This document shows, piece by piece, positions 19,460 to 27,814 of a DNA stretch of 64,000 bases. A model generated the notes under the pieces. That model was given only the letters and a program-made list of their open reading frames with translations. It did no database searches and was not told the DNA's origin. Numbering within the stretch: the first letter of the stretch is position 1; every line of letters begins with the position of its first letter. Position numbers and translations under genes: made by a program. The stretch is from Pseudomonadota bacterium (GTDB taxonomy: Bacteria; Pseudomonadota; Gammaproteobacteria; Burkholderiales; Burkholderiaceae_C): NCBI GenBank assembly GCA_020161775.1, contig JAIUOW010000024.1, positions 1 to 64,000 on the forward strand, in the 5' to 3' direction.

Positions 19460-20446
19460 TCAGTCGGCGTACTGCTTGGCGGCGTCCACGGCCGTCTTGA
19501 GCTTGGTGATCTCGGCGGCGACGAAGGCCTTGTGCTCAGCCGGCTCCATGCGCTTGTCGGTCACCACGATGGCGCCCAGGCCCTCGTTCTTCTTGATGAA
19601 GTCCGGGTCCTTCAGCGACTTCTTCAGGGCGTCGTTCAGCATTTTGGTAATGGCTGGCGGCGTGCCCTTGGGTGCGTACAGGCCGTGCCAGATGGTCAGG
19701 TTGAAGCCCTTGAGGCCCATTTCCTGCAGTGTGGGGTAGTCCTTGAGCAGCTTGTGGCTGGACAGCGGCTTGGCCGTGGTCACTGCGAAAGCCTTCACGC
19801 GGCCGCCTTCGATCTGGCCGGTGGTGTTGGTGGTCTGGTCGCACATCACGTCCACCTGGCCGCCGATCAGCGCCGTCATGGCCGGGCCCGTGCCGCCGAA
19901 CGGAATGGTCGTCATGGCTTCCTTGGTCTGCAGGGCCGATTGCCACATCAGGCCGCAGATGTGCGATGCGGAGCCCAGGCCGGCGTGCGCCAGGTTCAGC
20001 TTGCCGGCGTTGGCGCGGATGTAGTTTTCAAAGTCGCGGTAGGTGTTGGCCGGCAGTTGCGGCTTGCCGATCAGCGTCATGGGCACGTCGTTGACCATGC
20101 CCAGGTATTCGAAGTCGTTCAGCGCGTTGTACGGCAGACGGCGGTACAGGGCCGGCGTGGCGGCCATGCCGATGTGGAACAGCAGCAGCGTGTGGCCGTC
20201 CGGCGCGGCCTTGGCCACCTTGTTGGCGCCAATGGTGCCGCCGGCGCCCGCGGCGTTTTCCACCACGAAGTTGCTGCCGGGGATCTGCTTGGCCATGGCG
20301 ATGGCCAGGTCACGCGCCACGCGGTCGGTGGGGCCGCCGGCTGCGAACGGCACCACGATGGACACCGGCTTGGAGCCGGGGTAGGTCTGGGCGTTGACTG
20401 CAAAGGCCGACGCAATGGCGGCAGCAAGAATGAGCAGGCGTTTCAT
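19460..20446 (-). CDS. Bug/TctC-family periplasmic solute-binding protein
   Basis: This 328-aa protein has a signal peptide (MKRLLILAAAIASAFAVNAQ) and the Bug core KPVSIVVPFAAGGPTDRVARDLAIAMAK followed by NFVVENAAGAGGTIGANKVAKA. The start at 20446 directly precedes the signal peptide and has an AAGGAG-like motif upstream; the longer frame adds an unlikely 16 residues. It is a paralogue of the neighbouring Bug gene but is set apart by a terminator, so it is a separate unit. Confidence 0.88.
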   Translation of the reverse strand: MKRLLILAAAIASAFAVNAQTYPGSKPVSIVVPFAAGGPTDRVARDLAIAMAKQIPGSNFVVENAAGAGGTIGANKVAKAAPDGHTLLLFHIGMAATPALYRRLPYNALNDFEYLGMVNDVPMTLIGKPQLPANTYRDFENYIRANAGKLNLAHAGLGSASHICGLMWQSALQTKEAMTTIPFGGTGPAMTALIGGQVDVMCDQTTNTTGQIEGGRVKAFAVTTAKPLSSHKLLKDYPTLQEMGLKGFNLTIWHGLYAPKGTPPAITKMLNDALKKSLKDPDFIKKNEGLGAIVVTDKRMEPAEHKAFVAAEITKLKTAVDAAKQYAD

Positions 20447-20663
20447 GGTTGACTCCTTGGTCTGTCTGTAGGTAACGGATTGAATCGTAGCCAAGCTCCG
20501 GCCACCTTCAATCGCGGGAACTACTTAGCGCCGGACAGGGGAAATCCCTTGTATTTCAAGGGCTTGCGTCCTTATAGGCGCAGCTTATTTGCACATGGCG
20601 AATCTGTATTGGACGCCCGCCGCGGCGTTGCCTAGAGTGCAGCCTCGCCCCTGAAAGCTGTTG

Positions 20664-21170
20664 ATGAAACGAATTGCCCCGCTGATCCTCGCCCTGTTCG
20701 CCGGTGCCGCCTCGGCCCAGCTGGCCGATGCCGTTTCGGCCGAGGCCGCCGCACAGGCGCTGGCGCGTGGCGCGACCGTGGTGGACGTGCGGCCCGTGGC
20801 CGACTACCGTGCCGGCCACCTGCCCGGCGCGGTGCTGCTGGACGCGCACGCCGCCACACGCGGATTGGCCGCGCTGCAGGATCAGGTGTCGCGCCAGGGA
20901 GTGGACCTGTCGCGTGAAGTGGTGGTGGTGGGCCAGCCCGGCGACCTGCTGGCCCAGCGCCTGCAACAGCACCTGGCCCGGTACGCCACAGGGCGCGTGA
21001 GCTGGCTGGTGGGTGGCGTGCACGAATGGGTGCTGAGCGGCCGGCCGGTGGACACTGCCGCCGTGGCCCTGCCCGCCGTGCCCCAATACCTTGTGCCGCT
21101 GCGCGCCGAGGCGCGCTCCCCACGCATGGCAGGTGCTGCCTTGCGCGACGCCAGCGGCCCGGCGATCTGA
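20664..21170 (+). CDS. Periplasmic rhodanese-like protein without catalytic cysteine
   Basis: This 168-aa protein has a signal peptide ending AGAASA-Q, then a single rhodanese-fold domain (TVVDVRPVADYRAGHLPGAVLL; VSWLVGGVHEWVLSGRPV). In active sulfurtransferases the strand VVVYC ends in the catalytic Cys; here it reads EVVVVGQPGDLL, with Gly in place of Cys and no other Cys in the protein. It is therefore unlikely to be a sulfurtransferase and may be a binding or sensing version of the fold. It stands alone between divergent and convergent neighbours. Confidence 0.8.
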   Translation: MKRIAPLILALFAGAASAQLADAVSAEAAAQALARGATVVDVRPVADYRAGHLPGAVLLDAHAATRGLAALQDQVSRQGVDLSREVVVVGQPGDLLAQRLQQHLARYATGRVSWLVGGVHEWVLSGRPVDTAAVALPAVPQYLVPLRAEARSPRMAGAALRDASGPAI

Positions 21171-21184
21171 GAACGCCTGTTTTT

Positions 21185-22432
21185 TTACTTGTAGCTGCGC
21201 GCGTCCTCGATCACCTTGCCGTCATTGGGCAAGGTGCCGGGGGCCAGCAGTTCCACCTGGCCGCGCAGCTTGGTCACGTCGCGGATGGCCTCGCCGATGC
21301 GTGCGTCCAGCCCCTGGGGCATGGACGATGCTTCGACCTTGAGTGTCATCTGGTCGCTGGCCATCTCGCCGCTGACCACCAGCCGCGCCTTGACCACCTC
21401 CGGAAAGCGCCGCGCGATGTCAGCCACCTGTGACGGGTGCACGAACATGCCACGGATCTTGGTGGTCTGATCTGCGCGGCCCAGCCATCCCTTGATGCGG
21501 GTGTTGGTGCGGCCCGTGGGGCACGGCCCCGCCAGCACGGCTGACAGGTCGCCGGTGCCAAAGCGCACCAGCGGGTAGGCCGGATTCAGCGAAGTCACGA
21601 CGAGTTCGCCCACCTCGCCCTCGGGCACCGGGTCGCCCGTGCCAGGGCGCACGATCTCCACGATCACGCCCTCGTCCAGCACCAGACCTTCGCGCGCGGT
21701 GGTCTCATAGGCCACCAGGCCCAGGTCGGCCGTCGCATAGCTCTGGTAGATGTCCATGCCATGCGCGGTGAACCAGTCCCGCAGGCTGGGCGGAAAGGCT
21801 TCGCCGCCCACCAGGCCTTTCTTCAGGCTGGCAATGTCGCTGCCCATCTCCAGCGCCTTCTCGACCAGGATGCGCAGGAAACTGGGCGTGCCGGTGTAGG
21901 CGTCGGGCTTCAGCTCGGCGATGGCCTGCAGCTGCTGCTCGGTCTGGCCGGTGCCGGCCGGGAACACCGTGCAACCCACGGCGTGCGCGCCCGATTCCAT
22001 GATGAACGCACCCGGCGTCATGTGGTAGCTGAAGGCGTTGTGCACCAGGTCACCGGCGCGAAAGCCTGCCGCGTAAAGCGCGCGTGCCGAGCGCCAGTAG
22101 TCGCGCTGCGTGCCCTCGGGTTCGTAGATAGGGCCAGGCGATGAATACACGCGCGGCATCAGGGGGCCGCGCACCACGGCGGCAAAGCCGCCAAACGGGT
22201 CCTGCGCGCGCAATGCCTTTTGCCGCTCAAAAAGTTCGTGCTTGCGCGTGACCGGCAGCCGCGCCAGCGCGGCGCGCGAGGTGACGCCCGCGGCGTCCAC
22301 GCCTTGAAGAATCTCGCGCATCGCCGCCGAATGCGCCTGCGCGTGCGCCACCTGGCGCGGCAGCGCCGCCATCAGTGCGGCTTCGCGCTCCCGCGGATCG
22401 CGCGCCTCCAGCGCGTCAAAAAAGTCACTCAT
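21185..22432 (-). CDS. PaaK-like (phenylacetate-CoA ligase family) AMP-forming ligase
   Basis: This 415-aa adenylate-forming enzyme of the PaaK type has RVYSSPGPIYEPEGTQRDYW, AYTGTPSFLRILVEKA, SYATADLGLVAYE and the C-terminal GWLGRADQTTKIRGMFVHPSQV. It would activate an aryl or other carboxylic acid to its CoA ester. The start at 22432 (MSDFFDALE) is preferred to the longer frame, which runs into a repeat. It is the last gene of the Liv-type ABC operon, so its substrate is probably what the importer brings in, although that substrate is unknown. Confidence 0.82.
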   Translation of the reverse strand: MSDFFDALEARDPREREAALMAALPRQVAHAQAHSAAMREILQGVDAAGVTSRAALARLPVTRKHELFERQKALRAQDPFGGFAAVVRGPLMPRVYSSPGPIYEPEGTQRDYWRSARALYAAGFRAGDLVHNAFSYHMTPGAFIMESGAHAVGCTVFPAGTGQTEQQLQAIAELKPDAYTGTPSFLRILVEKALEMGSDIASLKKGLVGGEAFPPSLRDWFTAHGMDIYQSYATADLGLVAYETTAREGLVLDEGVIVEIVRPGTGDPVPEGEVGELVVTSLNPAYPLVRFGTGDLSAVLAGPCPTGRTNTRIKGWLGRADQTTKIRGMFVHPSQVADIARRFPEVVKARLVVSGEMASDQMTLKVEASSMPQGLDARIGEAIRDVTKLRGQVELLAPGTLPNDGKVIEDARSYK

Positions 22433-22501
22433 AAAAGGTCCCGTTGATAAGCAGGGATGACAAGCGAGGCAGCCGTGGAACCGGCTCCGCCGGGCCACTG
22501 G

Positions 22502-22545
22502 CTGCGCCCCCTTGAGGGGGAGGCGCCGCAGGCGCTACGGGGGGG
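22502..22545. repeat. Palindromic intergenic repeat
   Basis: The stretch contains CCCCC-TTGA-GGGGG (22507-22520) followed by the GC-rich palindrome AGGCGCCGCAGGCGCT. It occupies the gap between livF and the PaaK-like gene and looks like a dispersed REP-type element. Confidence 0.45.
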
Positions 22546-22547
22546 AA

Positions 22548-23357
22548 TCATGCAAGCCAACGCTTTCTGCGCTTGTAGCTCTTGACGTCCTTGAAGCTCT
22601 TGCGCTCCCCGCCGCCCACGCCCAGGTAGAACTCCTTGACGTCCTCGTTGTTGGCCAGGTCCGAGGCCGGGCCGTCCATCACCACGCGGCCGCTTTCCAT
22701 GATGTAGCCGTAGTCCGAATAGCGCAGCGCCATGTTGGTGTTCTGCTCGGCCAGCAGGAAAGTGACCTTTTCCTTGGTGTTCAGGTCCTTCACGATCTCG
22801 AACACCTCTTCCACGATCTGCGGCGCCAGGCCCATGGACGGCTCGTCCAGCAGCACCATGCTGGGGTTGGCCATGAGCGCACGGCCAATGGCGCACATCT
22901 GCTGCTCGCCGCCCGAGGTGTAGGCCGCCTGCGAGGTGCGCCGGGTCTTCAGGCGCGGGAAGTAGGTGTAGACTTTTTCAAGATTGGCCGCGATCTCGGC
23001 CTTGCTCTTGCGCGTGTAGGAGCCGGTCAGCAGGTTTTCCTCGATCGTCAGGTGGGCAAAGCAATGGCGGCCTTCCATCACCTGCACCACGCCGCGCTGC
23101 ACCAGGTCGGCGGGCGAGAGGTTTTCAATACGCTCGCCACGCAGCTCGATGCTGCCCTTGGTGACTTCGCCGCGCTCGCCGCGCAGCAGGTTGGACACGG
23201 CGCGCAGGGTGGTCGTCTTGCCCGCGCCATTGCCGCCCAGGATGGCCACGATGCCGCCTTCGGGCACCTGCAGCGAGACGCCCTTGAGCACCAGGATCAC
23301 ATGGTTGTAGATGACCTCGATGCCGTTGACGTTGAGAACGATGTTTTTTGTGCTCAT
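22548..23357 (-). CDS. livF: Branched-chain-type ABC transporter ATP-binding protein (LivF)
   Basis: This 269-aa ABC ATPase has Walker [13 protein letters not shown], the signature TSGGEQQMCAIGRAL (variant of LSGGQ) and Walker B MVLLDEPSMGLAP. The LivF subclass is suggested by its position after the binding protein and by IVAILGGNGAGKTT. It energises import of the LivK ligand with LivG, LivH and LivM. Confidence 0.87.
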   Translation of the reverse strand: MSTKNIVLNVNGIEVIYNHVILVLKGVSLQVPEGGIVAILGGNGAGKTTTLRAVSNLLRGERGEVTKGSIELRGERIENLSPADLVQRGVVQVMEGRHCFAHLTIEENLLTGSYTRKSKAEIAANLEKVYTYFPRLKTRRTSQAAYTSGGEQQMCAIGRALMANPSMVLLDEPSMGLAPQIVEEVFEIVKDLNTKEKVTFLLAEQNTNMALRYSDYGYIMESGRVVMDGPASDLANNEDVKEFYLGVGGGERKSFKDVKSYKRRKRWLA

Positions 23358-23367
23358 AAGTTTTGGG

Positions 23368-23490
23368 GGCTATGGGCAAGCGCTGACTCGCAGTACTTGC
23401 CTATAGCCTGTCATTGCGGGCTTGACCCGCAATCCATGGCACCCCGATGACCCGGTGCCGTGGATCCCGGAGCAAGTCCGGGATGACAGG
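23368..23490. repeat. Two adjoining imperfect inverted repeats
   Basis: The first pair is GGCTATGGGCAAG (23368-23380) with CTTGCCTATAGCC (23396-23408). The second is a larger imperfect palindrome, with arms 23407-23439 and 23458-23490, each containing its own hairpin (TGCGGG-CTTGA-CCCGCA and CCCGGA-GCAAG-TCCGGG). This is a REP-like structure between livK and livF. Confidence 0.65.
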
Positions 23491-23497
23491 TGACGGG

Positions 23498-24832
23498 TCA
23501 GCTCTGGCAGTCAGCCGGCGTGCGCGGCGACAGCTTCTTGTCCGCCGCGTACTTGGCTGCCGTGCTCTTGACCAGCGGCTTGATGATCTGCTGGTCGGCC
23601 TCGATCCAGTCGCTGGTGAAGGTCCACTTGGCGCCGTCCCAGGTATGGATACGGGCGGCGCCTGCGCCCACGTGGTCCGCGCACGATGTGCTGACCGGGC
23701 GCATCACACCCTTGAAGCCCAGCGCGTCCAGCTTGGCCTGCGTGAGGTTCAGGTTCTCCAGGCCCCAGCGGACCTGCTCGCCCGTCATGACCTTGCCCTT
23801 GCCAAAGCGCTCCTGCGCCGCGCGGATGCCTTCCACCCCCATGGCGGCGCTCACCACGCCGCGCAGGTACAGGGTTTCGCCCACTTCTTCCTTGGGTCCG
23901 GTGCCCTGGCCCTTGGCGTGCAGCTTTTCCAGGATTTCCTTGACGATGGGTGCGTTGCGGTCGGTGCCGTGCTGCAGCGTCACGCCGTTGTAGCCCTTGG
24001 CGCCCTGGCCGACGTCCTTCACATCGGGCTCGGCGCTGGACCACCACACGCCGTACATCTTCTCGCGCGGGTAGCCGGTGGCCTGGGCCTCCTTCAGCGC
24101 GGTGGAGTTCATCACGCCCCAGCCCCACAGCAGCGTGTAGTCCGGGCGGCTCTGGCGCACCTGCAGCCAGGTGGCTTTCTGTTCAACACCGGGCGCCGTC
24201 ACGGGCAGCAGCTGCAGATCGAAGCCGTGCATCTTGCTGCGCTCCTGCAGCAGCGGGATGGGTTCCTTGCCGAACGGGCTGTCGTGATAGACCAGCGCGA
24301 TCTTCTTGCCCTTGAGCTTGTCCAGGCCGCCTTCCTTCTTGCCGATGGCCTGGATGATGGCGTCGGCGGCTACCCAGTAGGTGCCCAGCAGCGGGAAGTT
24401 CCATTTGAAGATGGTGCCGTCGGCGCTTTCGCTGCGGCCGTACCCGGTGGTGATCAGCGGGATCTTGTCGGCCGGGGCCTTTTCGGTCAGCGCGAAGGTG
24501 GCACCGGTGGACCAGGGGTGGATCAGCGTGGCGCCGCCGTTCTTGCCTTTCAGGCGCTCGTAGCATTCCACGCTGCGGGCGGTGTCATAACCGGTTTCGC
24601 ACTCTTCAAACAGCAGCTTCACGCCGTTGATGCCACCGCGCGCGTTGACCAGCTTGTAGTAGTCCACGATGCCGTTGGCCGTGGGCGTGCCGTTGGGGGC
24701 GTACGGGCCCGTGCGGTAGGACAGCACGGGCAGGTACTGCTCCTTGGCCTGGGCGAAGGCGCCCGTCGATACCAGCGACGAAGCGCCAGCGGCCACCACG
24801 GCGGCGGCGAGGACGATTTTGCGAAGTTTCAT
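23498..24832 (-). CDS. Liv-type ABC transporter substrate-binding protein
   Basis: This 444-aa protein has a signal peptide (AAAVVAAGASSLVSTGAFAQA) and a type I periplasmic-binding fold of the LivK/AmiC class (EECETGYDTARSVECYERL; KKIALVYHDSPFGKEP). The start is at ATG 24832, directly before the signal peptide; the far longer open frame upstream is a shadow of livM. The cysteines in the ECET/VECY segment and near the C-terminus may form a disulfide. It delivers an unknown ligand, probably an organic or aromatic acid, to LivHM. Confidence 0.87.
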   Translation of the reverse strand: MKLRKIVLAAAVVAAGASSLVSTGAFAQAKEQYLPVLSYRTGPYAPNGTPTANGIVDYYKLVNARGGINGVKLLFEECETGYDTARSVECYERLKGKNGGATLIHPWSTGATFALTEKAPADKIPLITTGYGRSESADGTIFKWNFPLLGTYWVAADAIIQAIGKKEGGLDKLKGKKIALVYHDSPFGKEPIPLLQERSKMHGFDLQLLPVTAPGVEQKATWLQVRQSRPDYTLLWGWGVMNSTALKEAQATGYPREKMYGVWWSSAEPDVKDVGQGAKGYNGVTLQHGTDRNAPIVKEILEKLHAKGQGTGPKEEVGETLYLRGVVSAAMGVEGIRAAQERFGKGKVMTGEQVRWGLENLNLTQAKLDALGFKGVMRPVSTSCADHVGAGAARIHTWDGAKWTFTSDWIEADQQIIKPLVKSTAAKYAADKKLSPRTPADCQS

Positions 24833-24921
24833 GTCTGTCTCCTGTTGATAAAAGTTAACGCACTGCCAGTAAACGGATAAACGCGATGAAAAGCATTGGG
24901 GGTGGCGAGCCATCCGTGCCC

Positions 24922-25998
24922 TCAATGGGGGAACGGCCACAGCCGCAATTTCTGCTTGCCCACGGCCCACAGCCGCGCCAACCCGTGGGGCTCCACGATC
25001 AGGAACCACACGATCAGGCCGCCAAAGATCATCAGTTCGGCATGCGACACCGCGGTGGTGGAAATGGTGATGCCCACCAGCCCTGCCAGCAGCGGCAGGA
25101 ACTGGTTGAGCGCGATCGGCAGGATGACGATGAACGCCGCGCCGAAGAAGCTGCCCATGATCGAGCCCAGCCCGCCAATGATCACCATGAACAGCAGCCG
25201 GAAAGAGTAGTCCACCGAGAAGGCCGAGGGCTCCCAGGCACCGAGGTAAATGAAGGCCCACAGCGCGCCAGCCACGCCGATGATGAAGGAGCTGACCGCG
25301 AACGCGCTGAGCTTGGCGTACATCGGCCGGATGCCGATCACGGCGGCCGCCACGTCCATGTCGCGGATGGCCATCCATTCGCGGCCAATGGCGCCGCGCA
25401 CCAGGTTCTTGGCCAAAAGCGCAATGACCGCCAGGATGCAAAGGCAGAACAGGTATTTGCTGACCGCGCTGTCAATCGGCATGCCGAACACCTGCAGGTT
25501 GGACACCGCTACCGAGCCCGACGGCGTGTCCAGGGTGAACCACTTGATGCGCAGGAACATCCAGTCGGCAAAAAACTGCGCGGCCAGCGTTGCCACCGCC
25601 AGGTACAGCCCGCGCACCCGAAGGCTGGGCAGCCCGAACAGGATGCCGAAGAACATGGCGCACAGCCCGCCCAGGATCAGCGCCGGAATCAGCGGCAGGC
25701 CGGGAAGGCGCACAAAGAAGTTGTAGGCGCCGTAAGCGCCCACCGCCATGAAGGCGCCCGAGCCCAGCGAGATCTGGCCGCAATAGCCCACCAGGATGTT
25801 CACGCCCACGGCGGCCAGCGAAAAGATCAGGAACGGGATCAGGATGGCCCGCATCAGGTAGTCGCTGGCGAGCATGGGCACGGCCACGAAGGCAACCGCC
25901 AGCAGCACGAACACCGCAATGCGGTCCTGCAGGATGGGCAGGATCTGCTGATCCGCCCGGTAGGAGGTCTTGAACTGGCCGTTTTCTCTGTAAAGCAT
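24922..25998 (-). CDS. livM: Liv-type ABC transporter permease (LivM)
   Basis: This 358-aa polytopic membrane protein has about nine hydrophobic segments and the LivM signature VGYCGQISLGSGAFMAVGAYG, with the EAA-like loop GREWMAIRDMDVAAAVIGI. It ends in a basic cytoplasmic tail. It pairs with LivH to form the channel of the importer. Confidence 0.88.
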   Translation of the reverse strand: MLYRENGQFKTSYRADQQILPILQDRIAVFVLLAVAFVAVPMLASDYLMRAILIPFLIFSLAAVGVNILVGYCGQISLGSGAFMAVGAYGAYNFFVRLPGLPLIPALILGGLCAMFFGILFGLPSLRVRGLYLAVATLAAQFFADWMFLRIKWFTLDTPSGSVAVSNLQVFGMPIDSAVSKYLFCLCILAVIALLAKNLVRGAIGREWMAIRDMDVAAAVIGIRPMYAKLSAFAVSSFIIGVAGALWAFIYLGAWEPSAFSVDYSFRLLFMVIIGGLGSIMGSFFGAAFIVILPIALNQFLPLLAGLVGITISTTAVSHAELMIFGGLIVWFLIVEPHGLARLWAVGKQKLRLWPFPH

Positions 25999-26010
25999 GG
26001 CTCTTCTTCT

Positions 26011-26940
26011 TCAAACGCGATCAATGATCTTCTCGCCGAACAGCCCTTGCGGGCGGAACAGCAGGAACACAAGGGCCAGCACATAGGCGAACCAGATCTC
26101 GATGCCGCCGCCCACATAGGGGCCCAGGTACACCTCGGACAGCTTCTCGCCCACCCCGATGATCAGCCCGCCGATGATGGCGCCCGGCACCGACGTGAGG
26201 CCGCCCAGGATCACCACCGGCAGCGCGCGCAATGCCAGCGTGGTCAGAGAGAACTGCACACCCAGCTTGCTGCCCCAGATCATCCCGGCCACCAGCGCGG
26301 CCACGCCGGCCACGCACCACACGATGAACCAGATGCGGTCCAGCGGAATGCCGATGGACTGCGCGGCCTGGTGGTCGTCGGCCACCGCGCGCAGCGCGCG
26401 GCCGGTCGACGTCTTCTGGAAGAACAGGCTGAGCAGCGCGACCAGGGCCGCGGCAATGGCCGCCGCGATCAGGTCTTCCTTGTTGATCAGGATGCCGCCC
26501 TGGAACACGTTCTCGAACGCCATGACCGGCTCCTTGGGCATGCCGATGTCCAGCTTGTACACGTTGCTGCCGAAGATGGTCTGGCCCAGGCCGTCGATGA
26601 AATAGGTGATGCCCAGCGTGGCCATCAGGAGCGTCGCGCCTTCCTGGTTGACCAGGTGGCGCAGCACCAGCCGCTCGATCAGCCAGGCCAGCACGAACAT
26701 CAGGGCGCCGGCCAGCACGAAGGCGCTGAGGTTGGCGAACAGCAGGCTCTGGATGCCCGTCCACTGCGGTATCCATTCGGCAAAGCGCGCCATGGCCAGC
26801 GCCGCGAACAGCACCATCGCGCCCTGCGCGAAATTGAAGACGCCGGACGCCTTGAAGATGAGCACAAAGCCCAGCGCCACCAGCGAATACAGCATGCCGA
26901 CCATCAGGCCGCCCAGGAGTGTTTCGAGGAAAAAGCCCAT
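26011..26940 (-). CDS. livH: Liv-type ABC transporter permease (LivH)
   Basis: This 309-aa polytopic permease starts MGFFLETLLGGLMVGMLYSLVALGFVLIFKASGVFNFAQGAM, the usual LivH N-terminus, and carries the coupling loop GRALRAVADDHQAAQSIGI. It lies 12 nt upstream of livM on the - strand, with which it forms the heterodimeric channel. Confidence 0.88.
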   Translation of the reverse strand: MGFFLETLLGGLMVGMLYSLVALGFVLIFKASGVFNFAQGAMVLFAALAMARFAEWIPQWTGIQSLLFANLSAFVLAGALMFVLAWLIERLVLRHLVNQEGATLLMATLGITYFIDGLGQTIFGSNVYKLDIGMPKEPVMAFENVFQGGILINKEDLIAAAIAAALVALLSLFFQKTSTGRALRAVADDHQAAQSIGIPLDRIWFIVWCVAGVAALVAGMIWGSKLGVQFSLTTLALRALPVVILGGLTSVPGAIIGGLIIGVGEKLSEVYLGPYVGGGIEIWFAYVLALVFLLFRPQGLFGEKIIDRV

Positions 26941-26941
26941 G

Positions 26942-26990
26942 TCAGCCTCCGCACGGCCGCCCGAAGGAGGCTGAAGCCCCCGCGGGGGGC
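26942..26990. repeat. Palindromic intergenic repeat
   Basis: The arms CAGCCTCC / GGAGGCTG are followed by GCCCCC / GGGGGGC. This REP-like structure separates livG and livH. Confidence 0.5.
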
Positions 26991-27030
26991 AGCGTAATAC
27001 ACGTAGTGATAAGCGTGGGGGTTCTCATGA

Positions 27031-27813
27031 CTAGTGTCCTGTGCCCAGATAGGCTTTGATCACTTCGGGGTTGTTGCGCACCTCGTCCGGCGCGCCGTCG
27101 CCGATCTTCTTGCCGTAGTCCAGCACCACCACGCGGTCGCTGATGTCCATCACCACGCCCATGTCGTGCTCGATCAGGACCACGGTGGTGCCGAACTCGT
27201 CATTCACGTCCAGGACGAAGCGGCACATGTCCTGCTTTTCCTCCACGTTCATGCCCGCCATCGGTTCGTCCAGCAGCAGCAGCTGGGGCTCCATGGCCAG
27301 GGCGCGACCCAGGTCCACGCGTTTTTGCAGGCCATAGGGCAGCTGGCCCACGGGTGTCTTGCGGTAGGCCTGGATTTCCAGGAAGTCGATGATGTGTTCG
27401 ACGAATTCACGGTGGCGGATTTCCTCGCGCTCGGCCGGGCCGAGGCGCAGCGCCTGCATGAGGATGCCGCTCTTGATCTTCAGGTTGCGCCCGGTCATCA
27501 GGTTGTCCAGGACGCTCATGCCCTTGAACAGCGCGAGGTTCTGGAAGGTGCGCGCCACGCCCATCACGGCCACCTCGTGGCTGTTCATGTGCTTGAAGGT
27601 CTTGCCGCGAAACGCGATGGTGCCCTGCTGCGGCTGGTACACGCCGTTGATGCAGTTGAGCATGGAGCTCTTGCCCGCGCCGTTGGGGCCGATGATGGCG
27701 CGGATCTCGTGCTCGCGCACATTGAAGGAGATGTCCGTCAGCGCCTTGACGCCGCCGAACGACAGGGAAATGTTGTTGACGTCCAGAATGACGCCGCCGA
27801 TCTTTTTGGTCAT
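27031..27813 (-). CDS. livG: Branched-chain-type ABC transporter ATP-binding protein (LivG)
   Basis: This 260-aa ABC ATPase has Walker [14 protein letters not shown], the signature QLPYGLQKRVDLGRAL, Walker B LLLLDEPMAGMN and the H-loop VVLIEHDMGVVM. The LivG assignment follows from the long insertion after Walker A and from gene order. Its start lies 1 nt after the stop of the acyl-CoA synthetase, so the two are co-translated. Confidence 0.88.
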   Translation of the reverse strand: MTKKIGGVILDVNNISLSFGGVKALTDISFNVREHEIRAIIGPNGAGKSSMLNCINGVYQPQQGTIAFRGKTFKHMNSHEVAVMGVARTFQNLALFKGMSVLDNLMTGRNLKIKSGILMQALRLGPAEREEIRHREFVEHIIDFLEIQAYRKTPVGQLPYGLQKRVDLGRALAMEPQLLLLDEPMAGMNVEEKQDMCRFVLDVNDEFGTTVVLIEHDMGVVMDISDRVVVLDYGKKIGDGAPDEVRNNPEVIKAYLGTGH

Positions 27814-27814
27814 G

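Noticed and set aside
24886-26997. 703-codon + strand open frame over livM and livH
   Set aside because: It is antisense to two clear permeases, with Gln/His/Arg-rich, motif-free translation. It is a mirror of membrane-protein codon use.
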